NCBI RefSeq assembly: GCF_013410875.1
Contig: NZ_JACCCU010000001.1
Coordinates: forward strand, 620,001 to 684,000
DNA length: 64,000 bases
Reading direction: 5' to 3'
From: Tunturiibacter empetritectus
Lineage (GTDB): Bacteria; Acidobacteriota; Terriglobia; Terriglobales; Acidobacteriaceae
In this document: piece after piece, positions 36,141-45,346 of the stretch
Position numbering within the stretch: position 1 is the stretch's first letter
Layout: every line of letters begins with the position of its first letter
Translations under genes and position numbers: made by a program
The notes under the pieces: generated by a model
What the model saw: the letters and a program-made list of their open reading frames with translations, nothing else
Databases searched by the model: none
What the model was told of the DNA's origin: nothing

Positions 36141-37664
36141 CTACTGCAGGATCGGAATCCCAGCGATCCTGCGCGACCACTCCTCCGGTCCTGTCGTATG
36201 CACGCTGGTGCCTTTGGTATCGACCGCGACGGTCACCGGCATATCCTGGACCTCGAACTCGTAGATCGCCTCCATCCCGAGGTCCGCGAACGCCAAGATC
36301 TTGGAGCTCTTGATCGCTTTCGAGACTAGGTAAGCGGCACCCCCAATCGCGATCAGATACACCGCCTCGAACTCGCGAATGGCATCGATCCCGGCAGGCC
36401 CGCGCTCCGCCTTGCCGATCATTCCCAGCAGGCCGGTCTCAGCCAGCATCTGCCGCGTGAACTTGTCCATGCGCGTTGCGGTCGTCGGCCCGGCAGGTCC
36501 TACGGCCTCGTCGCGCACCGCCTCCACCGGCCCAACGTAGTAGATAAAACGGTTCTTGAAGTCGACCGGAAGCTTCTCGCCCCGCGTCAGCATGTCAGTC
36601 ATTCGCTTGTGTGCCGCGTCGCGCCCGGTCAGCAGTTTGCCCGAGAGCAGAAGTACCTCACCCGGTTTCCACGTCTTCACGTCCTCGTGCGTCACAGTAT
36701 TCAGATCAACCCGTCGCGCCGTGTGTACGTCGTACTCCAGCTTCGGCCACGCATCCAGCTTCGGCGGATCGACCATCACCGGCCCGCTGCCATCAAGATG
36801 GAAGTGCAGATGCCGCGTCGCCGCGCAGTTCGGAATCATCGCGACCGGCAGATTAGCCGCATGCGTCGGGAAGTCCATGATCTTAACATCAAGCACAGTC
36901 GTCAATCCGCCCAGCCCCTGCGCCCCAATGCCCAGTCGATTGACCTTGTGATATAGCTCGATCCGCAGCTCTTCGATCTTCGTCTTTGCTCCCCGTGCGA
37001 TCAGCTCCTGCATATCGATCGGGTCCATTAGCGACTCCTTCGCCATCACCATCGCCTTCTCCGCAGTTCCTCCGATCCCAATCCCCAGCATCCCAGGAGG
37101 GCACCACCCCGCGCCCATCCCCGGCACCGTCTTCAGCACCCAGTCCACCACCGAGTCAGAAGGATTCAGCATCGCAAACCTGCTCTTCGCCTCCGATCCT
37201 CCTCCCTTCGACGCCACCGTAACGTCAACCTCGCCGCCCTCCACCAACTCGACGACCACCATCGCCGGAGTATTGTCGCCTGTGTTTCTCCGCGTAAACG
37301 CAGGGTCTTCCAGAATGCTCGGCCGCAACACGTTATCGGCATTCCGCCATGCCTCGCGCACGCCTTCATCGACCATCTCCTGCATCGACATCATGCCGCC
37401 GATGCCGGGCTCCCAACGAACCTCCATCCCGACCTTCACGAACGCTGTCACAATTCCCGTGTCCTGGCAGATCGGCCGATGTCCCTCCGCGCACATGCGC
37501 GAGTTGATAAGAATCTGCGCCATCGCATCCTTCGCGGCGTGGCTCTGCTCCATCTCGTAGGCTCGTGCCAAGTTCGTAATGTAGTCCACCGGATGGTAGA
37601 AGCTGATGTACTGCAGCGCGTCCGCCACACTCCGGATAAAGTCGTCCTGCCTGATCGTCGCCAT
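36141..37664 (-). CDS. fumA: Fumarate hydratase, class I (iron-sulfur)
   Basis: This TCA-cycle enzyme hydrates fumarate to malate using a [4Fe-4S] cluster. The 507-residue single-chain form fuses the alpha and beta parts. Visible motifs are GHRPICQDTGIVTAF, NCAATRHLHFHLDGSGP, GKLLTGRDAAHKRM and GPAGPTTATRMD, with cluster cysteines in the CQDTG, NCAATR and WCPPG regions. The frame is open to 37781, but the ATG at 37664 follows a perfect AGGAGG and gives the family N-terminus MATIRQDDFIRSV. The class is oxygen sensitive. Confidence 0.95.
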   Translation of the reverse strand: MATIRQDDFIRSVADALQYISFYHPVDYITNLARAYEMEQSHAAKDAMAQILINSRMCAEGHRPICQDTGIVTAFVKVGMEVRWEPGIGGMMSMQEMVDEGVREAWRNADNVLRPSILEDPAFTRRNTGDNTPAMVVVELVEGGEVDVTVASKGGGSEAKSRFAMLNPSDSVVDWVLKTVPGMGAGWCPPGMLGIGIGGTAEKAMVMAKESLMDPIDMQELIARGAKTKIEELRIELYHKVNRLGIGAQGLGGLTTVLDVKIMDFPTHAANLPVAMIPNCAATRHLHFHLDGSGPVMVDPPKLDAWPKLEYDVHTARRVDLNTVTHEDVKTWKPGEVLLLSGKLLTGRDAAHKRMTDMLTRGEKLPVDFKNRFIYYVGPVEAVRDEAVGPAGPTTATRMDKFTRQMLAETGLLGMIGKAERGPAGIDAIREFEAVYLIAIGGAAYLVSKAIKSSKILAFADLGMEAIYEFEVQDMPVTVAVDTKGTSVHTTGPEEWSRRIAGIPILQ

Positions 37665-37831
37665 TACGAACTGCCTCCTACGGATCATTCCGCTGCTACC
37701 GCATTTTACTTGCGCTGCGGCATCTCTGGCCGAATGCGTCTTGTCTTCACCTACACTCGGAATCAAATCATCGCAAAGCAAAACGGGTGCAGCGAAGTCT
37801 TTTGCCGCACCCGTTCAAAATTGCCCAACGC

Positions 37832-38566
37832 TCACTTGATCTTTCCGAACCTGTACACCAGGCCAACGTTCACCCCGAAGTTGTTCTGGATCGTGCTCTG
37901 CGGCCCATGCGTCAGATCCAGCGGATCCAGCCGGAAGAATGTACCCACGTAGGTTGGCGAGACCCTGAACGCGATGTTCGGATAGAAGTTGTAATCGAAG
38001 TTGGCGCCCAGAGCAAAGGCCGGCTTGGTCGCATCCTGCCACACCCCAATGTCCTTCGACTGAAAGCCCTTGGCGCCGCCGTCGAACTTGCCCAGCGCTG
38101 CTCCGCCCTCGCCCGTCACCGTCACCGCAACCTTCTCCTTCGCATACACCCTGTACGCCACTCCGCCCAGGAACGGATACTCCGAGATCTGCGGATTGAA
38201 GGGCAGGGTCACGGGCGAACCAAGGTTGTTCCCGATCTTCGCATTCCCATACGCCCCGCGAACTTCACCGATGATTCCCAGCTTCGGATTCAGGAAGTAC
38301 GTTCCCGACCCCCAGAACGTCACTTCATTGCTCTTCTGCAGCGAAGATCCGGCTTTGAACCGCATGTACCCTCCACCACCCGCAACTTCATACCGGTGGT
38401 CGTAGGTCTCTGCCGTCGTCCTCGCAATGCGAGCCTTGCGGTTTGCGCTCGACTCTCGCCGCGTCCTGCGCGTCACTTGCGCCTGTGCTGCAACTCCGCT
38501 GGCCATCAGCCCCACCAGCAACAATCCTGCTACCTTCTTTACACTCGAACGAAAACCGAACATCAA
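37832..38566 (-). CDS. Outer-membrane beta-barrel protein
   Basis: The 244-residue protein has a signal peptide (VAGLLLVGLMASGVAAQA) and a basic linker. A series of amphipathic strands follows, such as YEVAGGGGYMRFKAGSS, VTFWGSGTYFLNPKLGIIGEVRG and FDYNFYPNIAFRVSPTYVGTFF. It ends GVNVGLVYRFGKIK, a typical barrel C-terminus with an aromatic in the last strand. It fits the small OmpA-like/porin-like barrel group. Ligands are unknown. Its neighbours on both sides are unrelated. Confidence 0.8.
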   Translation of the reverse strand: MMFGFRSSVKKVAGLLLVGLMASGVAAQAQVTRRTRRESSANRKARIARTTAETYDHRYEVAGGGGYMRFKAGSSLQKSNEVTFWGSGTYFLNPKLGIIGEVRGAYGNAKIGNNLGSPVTLPFNPQISEYPFLGGVAYRVYAKEKVAVTVTGEGGAALGKFDGGAKGFQSKDIGVWQDATKPAFALGANFDYNFYPNIAFRVSPTYVGTFFRLDPLDLTHGPQSTIQNNFGVNVGLVYRFGKIK

Positions 38567-38703
38567 CGATTACTCCTGCACAAGCTTGGCTTTGCTATTG
38601 TGGAACTCAAGATCCGCTGGCTGGAACCCCAACTGCGGCCATCCCTTATTAGAACATCCGCCGCCCCTCAAAGCGGCCTTCACCCTAAAGGAGTTTGCTC
38701 AAG

Positions 38704-39261
38704 ATGGCGAAAAAAGGCAGCAGCAACGGAGGTTTTGGCAAAGTCGTTCTCGGTTTTCTGATCGGTATCGTCGCCGTTGCCTTGGGACTCTTCGCTTACC
38801 TCAAGTTCGGACCGCTGCCCGTCGCGGTGGCTGACGCACCCCTGCCGTTCGAAAAACAGATCGTCAAGGTTCCCCTCAACGCCCGCATCGAACGCGAGTC
38901 CAAGACCCCTCCCTTCGGCACCAGCGAGGATGTCTTCGAGTCCGGAGCACACGTCTATCGGACGGAGTGTGCGAGCTGTCACGGCACTCCCGGTCGAGAT
39001 GTGCCCTTTGCTAAATCCATGTTTCCCTCAGCTCCCCAGCTCTGGAAGAAGCACTCGAATAGCGAAGTAGTCGGCGTCAGCGACGATGAGGCCGGTGAGA
39101 CCTACTGGAAGGTCGCCAACGGCATCCGCCTCTCCGGTATGCCCTCCTATAAGCATGTCCTCTCCGATACCCAGATGTGGCAGGTTAGCCTGCTTCTAAA
39201 GAACGCCGACAAGGAGCTCCCCGGCCCCGTCACCCAGATCCTTGACGCGCCAGCGCCATAA
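38704..39261 (+). CDS. Membrane-anchored c-type cytochrome
   Basis: The 185-residue protein has one N-terminal membrane segment (about 14-36) and a periplasmic cytochrome c domain. The heme motif is CASCH (C89, C92, H93), and a likely axial methionine is M146 in RLSGMPSYK. The ATG at 38704 has AAAGGAG ten bases upstream; an in-frame TTG at 38695 is too close to that site. It probably carries electrons to or from a respiratory complex, but no partner gene is adjacent. Confidence 0.9.
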   Translation: MAKKGSSNGGFGKVVLGFLIGIVAVALGLFAYLKFGPLPVAVADAPLPFEKQIVKVPLNARIERESKTPPFGTSEDVFESGAHVYRTECASCHGTPGRDVPFAKSMFPSAPQLWKKHSNSEVVGVSDDEAGETYWKVANGIRLSGMPSYKHVLSDTQMWQVSLLLKNADKELPGPVTQILDAPAP

Positions 39262-39286
39262 GCAGTCCTCGAAGAATTAAAAAGGA

Positions 39287-39319
39287 ACGGCCTCGACGCA
39301 GCAGCTACGTCGAGGCCGT
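39287..39319 (-). terminator. Terminator of the DUF481 gene
   Basis: ACGGCCTCGACG (39287-39298) and CGTCGAGGCCGT (39308-39319) form a perfect 12-bp stem with a 9-base loop. On the minus strand the stem is followed by TCCTTTTTAATTC, so it terminates transcription from the gene ending at 39335. There is no U-run on the + side. Confidence 0.75.
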
Positions 39320-39334
39320 GATCGTGAACGATGG

Positions 39335-40531
39335 CTACTTCAGCGAGTAGGTAACGCCAGTCACAAACTGGAAGCTATTGTCTTTATAGCCAAACGCCGG
39401 ATTGCTCAGATAGTTATCCTGCAGGCTGAGACTGACGCTTAGCCGTTTGTAGGTAGGCATCTGCAAACCAGCTTCGAAGATCGCTGAGTAGATGCTCGGA
39501 TCGTTCCACGACGGAATAAACGTTCCGCTCTCCGTGAAGAGGATCTTCCTCGGCAGGACGCGATGATACAGCTCAGTAAAGCTTGATCCGATCAGATCTG
39601 TACTCACACTCGGCGGCACAAAGTTTTGCCTCTCATAGTGCAAATCTGCCTTGACGTCGAACTCCTGAACTGGCGTTTTAAACACGGTGTAGCCGATACC
39701 AGCACCATAGATCTGCTGCAGGTTCAGGCCTTGCGCATAGTTATGGTCGTAGGACAAGCCAACCAGACCAAAGAGTCGAGGCGTGAGGTACTTGTCGTGC
39801 TCTGCGTCCGCATGAAAGATATTCGTCTTCGCCACCGAATCAGGGGTAGGAGGCGTGGTCTGGGGAATCACGGGTTGGGTCAACTTGCCATAAGTCTCGA
39901 GCAGGTTGATCGTGTCACGCGTCCGGGCCGGCAAAAACTCGACTGAAGGGACCAGGCGTATCAGGTTGACTGCCGCAGTGAATGTCCGCCCAATCTGTGT
40001 GGATTCGATCAGCGTCACTCCGCCGGACACTCCCCCGGTCCAATCTTGGAAGATGCCCGGATTGCCAGTCACCTCTTTGGAGTAGGTCGCTCCATCGATC
40101 AGGACGGCAAGATCCTTCACCGGCACCGTATCCACCACGCGCGAGGAGGACTCATCCGCCAAGGTGATGACGCTGTCCTGATACGTGATCCCTGCGGGCG
40201 TCTTCGAGGTACGCGTCACCTTTTCGCCGTTCTTGAGGGCCACGAACTTACCCCCGGTGTGCAGCTCTTTGATCTTGTCCGCCGTAACCGTAATCTCGCC
40301 GACCACATCGCTCTTGAAGACAAAAGAGTCGCCTGTCGCCCGCTCAAGGGTTCCCGTCAGCTGATCGCCATTGGTAAATACGATTACGTCAGGTGCCGGT
40401 TTTGCCGGTGCACTCTGGGCCCATACCATCGCTGTCTGCTGAAACACGACGCCTGTAATCAGGCTCAAGGCAAACAGGCTGTACCACTTACCGCGCCATT
40501 TGCCGGGATTCAATTGGTAGTTTGAGCTCAT
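39335..40531 (-). CDS. DUF481 family outer-membrane protein
   Basis: The 398-residue protein has an N-terminal signal sequence ending near MVWAQSAPA. A small beta domain (about 48-110) has NGDQLTGTLERATGDSFVFKSDVVG, a motif also seen in other DUF481 proteins. The C-terminal part is a beta-barrel with the DUF481 pattern (DVKADLHYERQNFVPP, ILFTESGTFIPSWNDPSIY, YLSNPAFGYKDNSFQF) and ends VTGVTYSLK. Its role is unknown; some relatives respond to salt stress. A dedicated terminator follows. Confidence 0.85.
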   Translation of the reverse strand: MSSNYQLNPGKWRGKWYSLFALSLITGVVFQQTAMVWAQSAPAKPAPDVIVFTNGDQLTGTLERATGDSFVFKSDVVGEITVTADKIKELHTGGKFVALKNGEKVTRTSKTPAGITYQDSVITLADESSSRVVDTVPVKDLAVLIDGATYSKEVTGNPGIFQDWTGGVSGGVTLIESTQIGRTFTAAVNLIRLVPSVEFLPARTRDTINLLETYGKLTQPVIPQTTPPTPDSVAKTNIFHADAEHDKYLTPRLFGLVGLSYDHNYAQGLNLQQIYGAGIGYTVFKTPVQEFDVKADLHYERQNFVPPSVSTDLIGSSFTELYHRVLPRKILFTESGTFIPSWNDPSIYSAIFEAGLQMPTYKRLSVSLSLQDNYLSNPAFGYKDNSFQFVTGVTYSLK

Positions 40532-41059
40532 CCCTTAAAAATAGCGTAGCGTAGACGCAAGTCGAGACAGCCATGAGGTAAATGTGCTACCCGTTGTTCG
40601 TGTCATTGGAAAAGTATTGCGTCTGGTAGGCATCTCCAGCCCTGAAGATCTGCTCCGAGGCCGATAAGTCCATCGGATCCTCCGTCCTGGCCGACCTCGG
40701 CACCTCCCCCACCAAACCGGGACAGGACTTCCCCAGAGGTGTAGATTTCGTGTCTCTGGCCTCAGCCAGTCGAGGGCTATGTTCGTTGGTCCGACCTCTC
40801 ATCCGATCTCCTGACCAGAAGATGACGTGCCCATGAAATAGTGCATCTTTTCGGCGAAGAAAGTGTTGCCAACCGTACTTCAATAGGCATACTATCCGTT
40901 TCGGTTCGGCGGAGTTCGCGGTAAAATCGCCTGCTTCTCAGAACCAAAAACCTATTGAAATGAAGAGTTCCTCCAAAATTTCCGTATCGGTTTGAGTTAC
41001 ATAACCAACTTCCTGATGGGGCAGTTAGACCCCTCAGCGCGCTCGGAAGGATAAAAGCT
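40532..41059. other. 528-base region without a recognised gene
   Basis: A TTG-started frame of 98 codons exists on the minus strand (40587-40883), but it has no Shine-Dalgarno or recognisable domain, and I do not call it. A TAAAAT box near 40921 could be part of a promoter for the gene at 41060, though its -35 is poor. No repeat or RNA gene was recognised. Confidence 0.45.
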
Positions 41060-41797
41060 ATGGCATGGTACGCGTATTGCGTCGCAGAGAGACAAGCATT
41101 TCCGGAGCTTTGTCGCCACCGCCGCCCGATGCCCCTGACGAATGTCTCGGGACTCTTCGGGAACCAGACGTTCTTGTTTCCCGCCAGTGATTTAGCAGTG
41201 ATTGTCTCCGAGCATAGCCCCGAAGACACCGCCCGACTCGACCAGCAGGCCGCCAAAGACCATGCACGTGTCGTCGCAGACTGCTTCAAGCTCTCCACCG
41301 TTCTGCCCTTCCGCTTCGGCACCACCTTCCAGGATGACGACGCCCTGCGCCGCTCTGTCCGCTCCAATCAGCGACACTTCCAGGCCAATGTCGAACGCCT
41401 CCGTGGTAAGGCCGAGATGCATCTCAAAGTCCTCGTCGACGACATCTGCCCCGGCAACTCAGCTCGCGACATGACCGTCGGCCAGCAGTATCTGACCAGC
41501 CTGCGCGAGAGCGCCAGCCGCCAACGCGAGCGTCAGTCGAAGGCTCGCGCCCTCTCCATCCAGATGCACCGCATGTTCCTGCCGCTGGCCGAAGAGATCA
41601 CCTGCAAACGCATGGACACCGGAAAGATGCTTCTCGATATCGCCCACCTGATCGACAACAAGACCGTGGAGCGCTATCAGAACAAGTACACCTCCGCCAC
41701 GCTCGAGCTCAAAGACTGCCGCATGCAGCTCTCCGGCCCCTGGCCTCCCTATCACTTCGTGCATAAGACCACGCCACAACATCAGCACAGCGCATAG
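41060..41797 (+). CDS. Orphan GvpL/GvpF family protein
   Basis: The 245-residue protein resembles gas vesicle proteins GvpF/GvpL: YAYCVAERQAF at the N-terminus, DHARVVADCFKLSTVLPFRFGTTF in the middle, and a helical second half with conserved basic residues. GvpF/L proteins are accessory components of gas vesicle assembly. No other gvp gene (the shell protein GvpA, GvpN and so on) is nearby, so a gas vesicle is unlikely and another role must be considered. A GC-rich hairpin repeat follows the stop. Confidence 0.82.
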   Translation: MAWYAYCVAERQAFPELCRHRRPMPLTNVSGLFGNQTFLFPASDLAVIVSEHSPEDTARLDQQAAKDHARVVADCFKLSTVLPFRFGTTFQDDDALRRSVRSNQRHFQANVERLRGKAEMHLKVLVDDICPGNSARDMTVGQQYLTSLRESASRQRERQSKARALSIQMHRMFLPLAEEITCKRMDTGKMLLDIAHLIDNKTVERYQNKYTSATLELKDCRMQLSGPWPPYHFVHKTTPQHQHSA

Positions 41798-41814
41798 CAC
41801 CAGACGATACCAGC

Positions 41815-41855
41815 GGCCCTCCTTCGTGGGGGGCCGTCGTTCGTCCGGCAGGTCA
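41815..41855 (+). repeat. Hairpin repeat related to CGTCCGGCAGG family
   Basis: GGCCCTCC (41815-41822) pairs with GGGGGGCC (41828-41835) over 8 bp with one G-U pair. The loop is TTCGT. It is followed by CGTCCGGCAGGTCA (41842-41855), which nearly repeats the tail of the elements at 57403 and 62546. It may double as a terminator, but no U-run is present. Confidence 0.5.
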
Positions 41856-42045
41856 TGCGTAGCCGGGTGTCTGCAACTTGCCTGTTTTCTGAGTGTTGTG
41901 TTTGTGTATCTTTTGAGGAGTGCCTCGGGGAACGCGCTGCCGGACACCCTTTACCCAGTCCTGCGCATCGCATATGTAAAGCCGCCAGACGCAAGAGAAG
42001 TTCTGCGCCTGTGCCACTAACTAGTATTTGGCAAGGAGATCGTGA

Positions 42046-43638
42046 ATGAATCGCACCAAGAACATCTTTACTGCCCTGGTGTTTTCTGCTGGGATTCTCG
42101 GATATTTCGCAGCTGGATCTGCAAAGCTTGACGCGCAGGAACCTAACCCGACCTCCCAGACAAATCCCCCACAGGACGCGAATGACATCAAGAAGCAGGA
42201 TAACGGGATCTATCTCTACCGCGTGAAGGTCGTCCAGCGCGACCTCGATGCGGTGAACTATCTCCATCGCAGCGGTTCGACCAATATTGGCTTCAAGGGA
42301 ACGCCGCTTCTTCCGTTCGCCAAGGGAGAGGCCAAAGTCACCAGTGAGCGTGGTGGAATTCACATCTCAGCCCGGTTCCAGGGGCTAACCCCAGCCAATG
42401 GCTTTGGACCCGAGTACCTGACCTACGTCTTGTGGGCGATCACCCCGGATGGCCGCCCCAACAACCTGGGCGAGGTGCTTCCTGCGAACAACAAGAACAA
42501 CATTGAAGTGACTACCGCCCTGCAGTCCTTTGGCATGATCGTCACCGCCGAGCCTTACTTCTCGGTAACGCAGCCAAGCGACGTCGTCGTGCTGCAGAAC
42601 GTGATCCTCAACGATAAAACCACCGGTGTTCTCGAAAAAGTGAATGCGCACTACTCCCTGCTGGCGCGCGGCGCATATGCCCAGACGGATGGTTCCAGGT
42701 CGAACCTGAACCCAATTACCAGGGATGAACGATCACCGCTTGAGCTCTATCAGGCCAACAACGCCATCCGCATAGCGCAGGCCGCGGGAGCCGACAAATA
42801 CGCTCCCGACATTATGGCCGAGGCGATGCAGGACCTTCGCAACGCTACCGACATCGATCAGAACAAGAAGGGTGATCGCAAAATGGAGATCACCTTCGCG
42901 CGCCAGGCTGTACAGCGTGCTGAAGATGCCCGTCTCGTCACTCTGCGCAAGCAAGCGGCTGAGCGCCAACTGAACGCTGACAACGCCAAGCGAGATGCAG
43001 AGGCGCAGGCCCAGCAGTCGCAGCTTCAGGCTCAACAGTCTCAGCTTGAAGCCGAGCGCGCCCGCGCCGCCCAGGCGGAAGCCGATGCCGATCGCGCCCG
43101 TGCCGAAGCCGCCGCTGCCGAAGCCCAGGCTCGTGCCGCCGCTGCCAACAAGAGCGCAACCGACGCCAACGCCGTTCGCGAGAGGCTTCGCGCTCAGCTG
43201 AACAGCGTCCTCGCCACCAGCGAATCGGCCCGCGGTCTCATCGTCAACATGTCCGATGTGCTCTTCGACACCGGTCGCTATACCCTCAAGACCAACACCC
43301 AGATCAGTCTGGCCAAGGTGGCTGGAATTCTACAGGCCTATCCTGGATTGAAGCTTCAGGTCGAGGGCTACACCGACAGCGTGGGAAGCGACCAGTACAA
43401 CCAGAAGCTTTCGGAGAACCGTGCCGACGCCGTTCGCGACTTCCTGGAAACTCAAGGCGTCCAGCCGGATAACATCACGGCCACCGGTTACGGCAAAGCC
43501 AAGCCTGTAGCCGACAACGCTACCTCGCAGGGCCGAGCCCAAAACCGGCGCGTCAATCTCGTCGTCTCAGGCGACGCCATCGGGGTTCAGCAGAGCAACC
43601 CCGACGCCGATCCCGCTCCCTCCGCAACACCACAGTAA
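42046..43638 (+). CDS. OmpA-family protein with coiled-coil stalk
   Basis: The 530-residue protein is exported through an N-terminal signal (LVFSAGILGYFAAGSAKLDA). Residues about 45-240 form a domain I do not recognise. A helical segment like DUF4398 follows (about 240-300), then an Ala/Glu/Gln-rich coiled coil (about 300-375). The C-terminal OmpA domain (about 385-505) binds peptidoglycan, with MSDVLFDTGRYTLK, VEGYTDSVGSDQYNQKLSENRA and GKAKPVADNATSQGRAQNRR. It probably spans from the envelope to the cell wall. A terminator follows closely. Confidence 0.9.
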   Translation: MNRTKNIFTALVFSAGILGYFAAGSAKLDAQEPNPTSQTNPPQDANDIKKQDNGIYLYRVKVVQRDLDAVNYLHRSGSTNIGFKGTPLLPFAKGEAKVTSERGGIHISARFQGLTPANGFGPEYLTYVLWAITPDGRPNNLGEVLPANNKNNIEVTTALQSFGMIVTAEPYFSVTQPSDVVVLQNVILNDKTTGVLEKVNAHYSLLARGAYAQTDGSRSNLNPITRDERSPLELYQANNAIRIAQAAGADKYAPDIMAEAMQDLRNATDIDQNKKGDRKMEITFARQAVQRAEDARLVTLRKQAAERQLNADNAKRDAEAQAQQSQLQAQQSQLEAERARAAQAEADADRARAEAAAAEAQARAAAANKSATDANAVRERLRAQLNSVLATSESARGLIVNMSDVLFDTGRYTLKTNTQISLAKVAGILQAYPGLKLQVEGYTDSVGSDQYNQKLSENRADAVRDFLETQGVQPDNITATGYGKAKPVADNATSQGRAQNRRVNLVVSGDAIGVQQSNPDADPAPSATPQ

Positions 43639-43656
43639 TTCGTTTCGCACAAAACC

Positions 43657-43681
43657 AAAGGGCCGCCAACCGCGGCCCTTT
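43657..43681 (+). terminator. Intrinsic terminator after the OmpA gene
   Basis: AAAGGGCCGC (43657-43666) and GCGGCCCTTT (43672-43681) form a perfect 10-bp stem with a 5-base loop. It is followed by CTCATTTCC, so the U-tract is short. Confidence 0.75.
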
Positions 43682-43838
43682 CTCATTTCCTGAAACACTA
43701 ACGATGAACTTCTTCAAGTATGGAGGTCTTCTGCACGCCAGCGGTCAAACGTCGGCCAGACTGTAAGGTCGGCGACCGATCAAATCAGCGAAGGACGCTG
43801 CCCCTCTGAGCACAACTGCCACAGCCAGCAGTCGAAGC

Positions 43839-44087
43839 CTACAGGTGGATCGACCACCCAAGCTCCGAGAGCTTTTCTTCGATATCCGCCAACGCGATCG
43901 TAAGCGCGGACCGACGATGCGGGCTTGAGGTTCGCTCCGACAGAATGCGTTCTCGCTGCAACTCCAACGCCTGCCGTCTACGTTTGCGTTCTGCCACCTC
44001 AGCATTATCGTTTGCGGTGACAGGTTTCGGAGCGGCAGCCTGATTTTGCTGTTCTTCCACGGATTTACTCTCCCATCCTCGCGACAT
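43839..44087 (-). CDS. Small charged hypothetical protein
   Basis: The 82-residue product begins MSRGWESKSVEEQQNQAAA and is rich in Arg, Glu and Ala. Its C-terminal helix has HRRSALTIALADIEEKLSEL. No domain is recognised and no membrane segment is present. The frame is open to a TTG at 44171 with other candidate starts at 44153 and 44111; 44087 is chosen because the upstream part is AT-rich and unlike the rest. It is probably helical and soluble. Divergent from the dehydrogenase at 44195. Confidence 0.6.
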   Translation of the reverse strand: MSRGWESKSVEEQQNQAAAPKPVTANDNAEVAERKRRRQALELQRERILSERTSSPHRRSALTIALADIEEKLSELGWSIHL

Positions 44088-44194
44088 ACTGCCAATTCTA
44101 CGCTGCGACATATCAATATATAAATAGTTTGCCACTTCCTCTTCCTTCAGCATCCCAATTTTGACCAACAACTAACATTGTCCAGAGGCTCCAA

Positions 44195-45223
44195 ATGTAC
44201 GCATTCCCGGTCCAGCAATTTGGCATCGATAAACTTCGGCAGATTGATCTACCCACTCCCCAAACAACCCCGGGTACGGTTTTGATCAAAGTTCACGCCG
44301 TCTCTCTTAACTACCGCGATCTCATGATGGTCAAGGGTCTTTACAACCCGAAGATGGCCCTCCCGCGCATTCCCTGTTCCGATGGAGCGGGAGAGGTGGT
44401 TGCCACGGGCGAAGGGGTCACTCACGTCGAAGCCGGCGACCGCGTCTGCGGCATCTTCATGCAGCGTTGGCTCGACGGGCCGCTCACCGCCGACAAATCA
44501 AAGGCTGCCCTTGGCGGAGACGTAGACGGCATGCTCACCGAGTACGCTCTCCTCGACCATGAGGGAGTCGTTCGCTTCCCCGAGCACTTAACCTACGAAG
44601 AAGCCTCCACTCTGCCTTGCGCCGGCGTCACGGCGTGGAACGCCCTCCATCATGCCGGCGACCCAACCAATCCAACACATCCAGGAGAGACCGTAGTCAT
44701 CCAGGGCACAGGCGGCGTCTCAATCTTCGCGCTGCAATTCGCAAAGCTCCTCGGAGCCCGAGTCCTCGGCACCTCCTCGAGTGAGGAAAAACTATCCCGC
44801 GCCCGGAGCCTTGGTCTGGACGAAGGATATAACTACAAACTGCGCCCCGATTGGTCCAAATGGGTCACTGAGGCGACCGCAAACAAAGGAGCGGATCGTA
44901 TCATCGAAGTCGGCGGCGGCGGCACCTTCGGTCAATCCCTGCGAGCAGCCCGCGTTGGCGGCACGATCGCGCAGATAGGCGTACTCTCCGGCGCTGCCAC
45001 CCCGGATCCTGTCGCCCTCACGCCCATCCTTCACAAGCAGCTTCGCGTGCAGGGCATCTACGTAGGCTCCCGCGTAATGTTCGAGCAGATGAACGCCGCC
45101 ATCTCCAAAGCCGGACTTCGTCCTGTCATCGACAAGGTCTTCCACTTCTCTCATGCCGCCGAGGCCTTCGCTCACATGGAGTCGGCCTCGCACTTCGGAA
45201 AGATTGTCATTCGCGTTACGTAG
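44195..45223 (+). CDS. MDR-family zinc-type alcohol dehydrogenase/quinone oxidoreductase
   Basis: The 342-residue medium-chain reductase has LIKVHAVSLNYRDLMMVKG, PCSDGAGEVVATGEGV and the nucleotide loop VVIQGTGGVSIFALQFAKLLGARV. The usual catalytic cysteine is replaced by asparagine (SLNYRDL), and the structural four-cysteine loop is missing. It therefore belongs to the zinc-free quinone oxidoreductase-like branch, which mostly uses NADPH. Substrate is unknown. The ABC exporter follows 123 bases downstream. Confidence 0.9.
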   Translation: MYAFPVQQFGIDKLRQIDLPTPQTTPGTVLIKVHAVSLNYRDLMMVKGLYNPKMALPRIPCSDGAGEVVATGEGVTHVEAGDRVCGIFMQRWLDGPLTADKSKAALGGDVDGMLTEYALLDHEGVVRFPEHLTYEEASTLPCAGVTAWNALHHAGDPTNPTHPGETVVIQGTGGVSIFALQFAKLLGARVLGTSSSEEKLSRARSLGLDEGYNYKLRPDWSKWVTEATANKGADRIIEVGGGGTFGQSLRAARVGGTIAQIGVLSGAATPDPVALTPILHKQLRVQGIYVGSRVMFEQMNAAISKAGLRPVIDKVFHFSHAAEAFAHMESASHFGKIVIRVT

Positions 45224-45346
45224 CAGGGTTAAAAGCGCTAACAACCGGAGGGCGTGAGTTGTTCACGTTGCAAACAGTCCATCACTTCCCGCCCAGAGCG
45301 CTTCATCACGTTGCATATAATCGCAGCTACAAGGAGCTAAGCCAAA

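Noticed and set aside
40587..40883. 98-codon TTG-started frame on the minus strand
   Set aside because: No Shine-Dalgarno, no homology I recognise and biased composition; left as intergenic.
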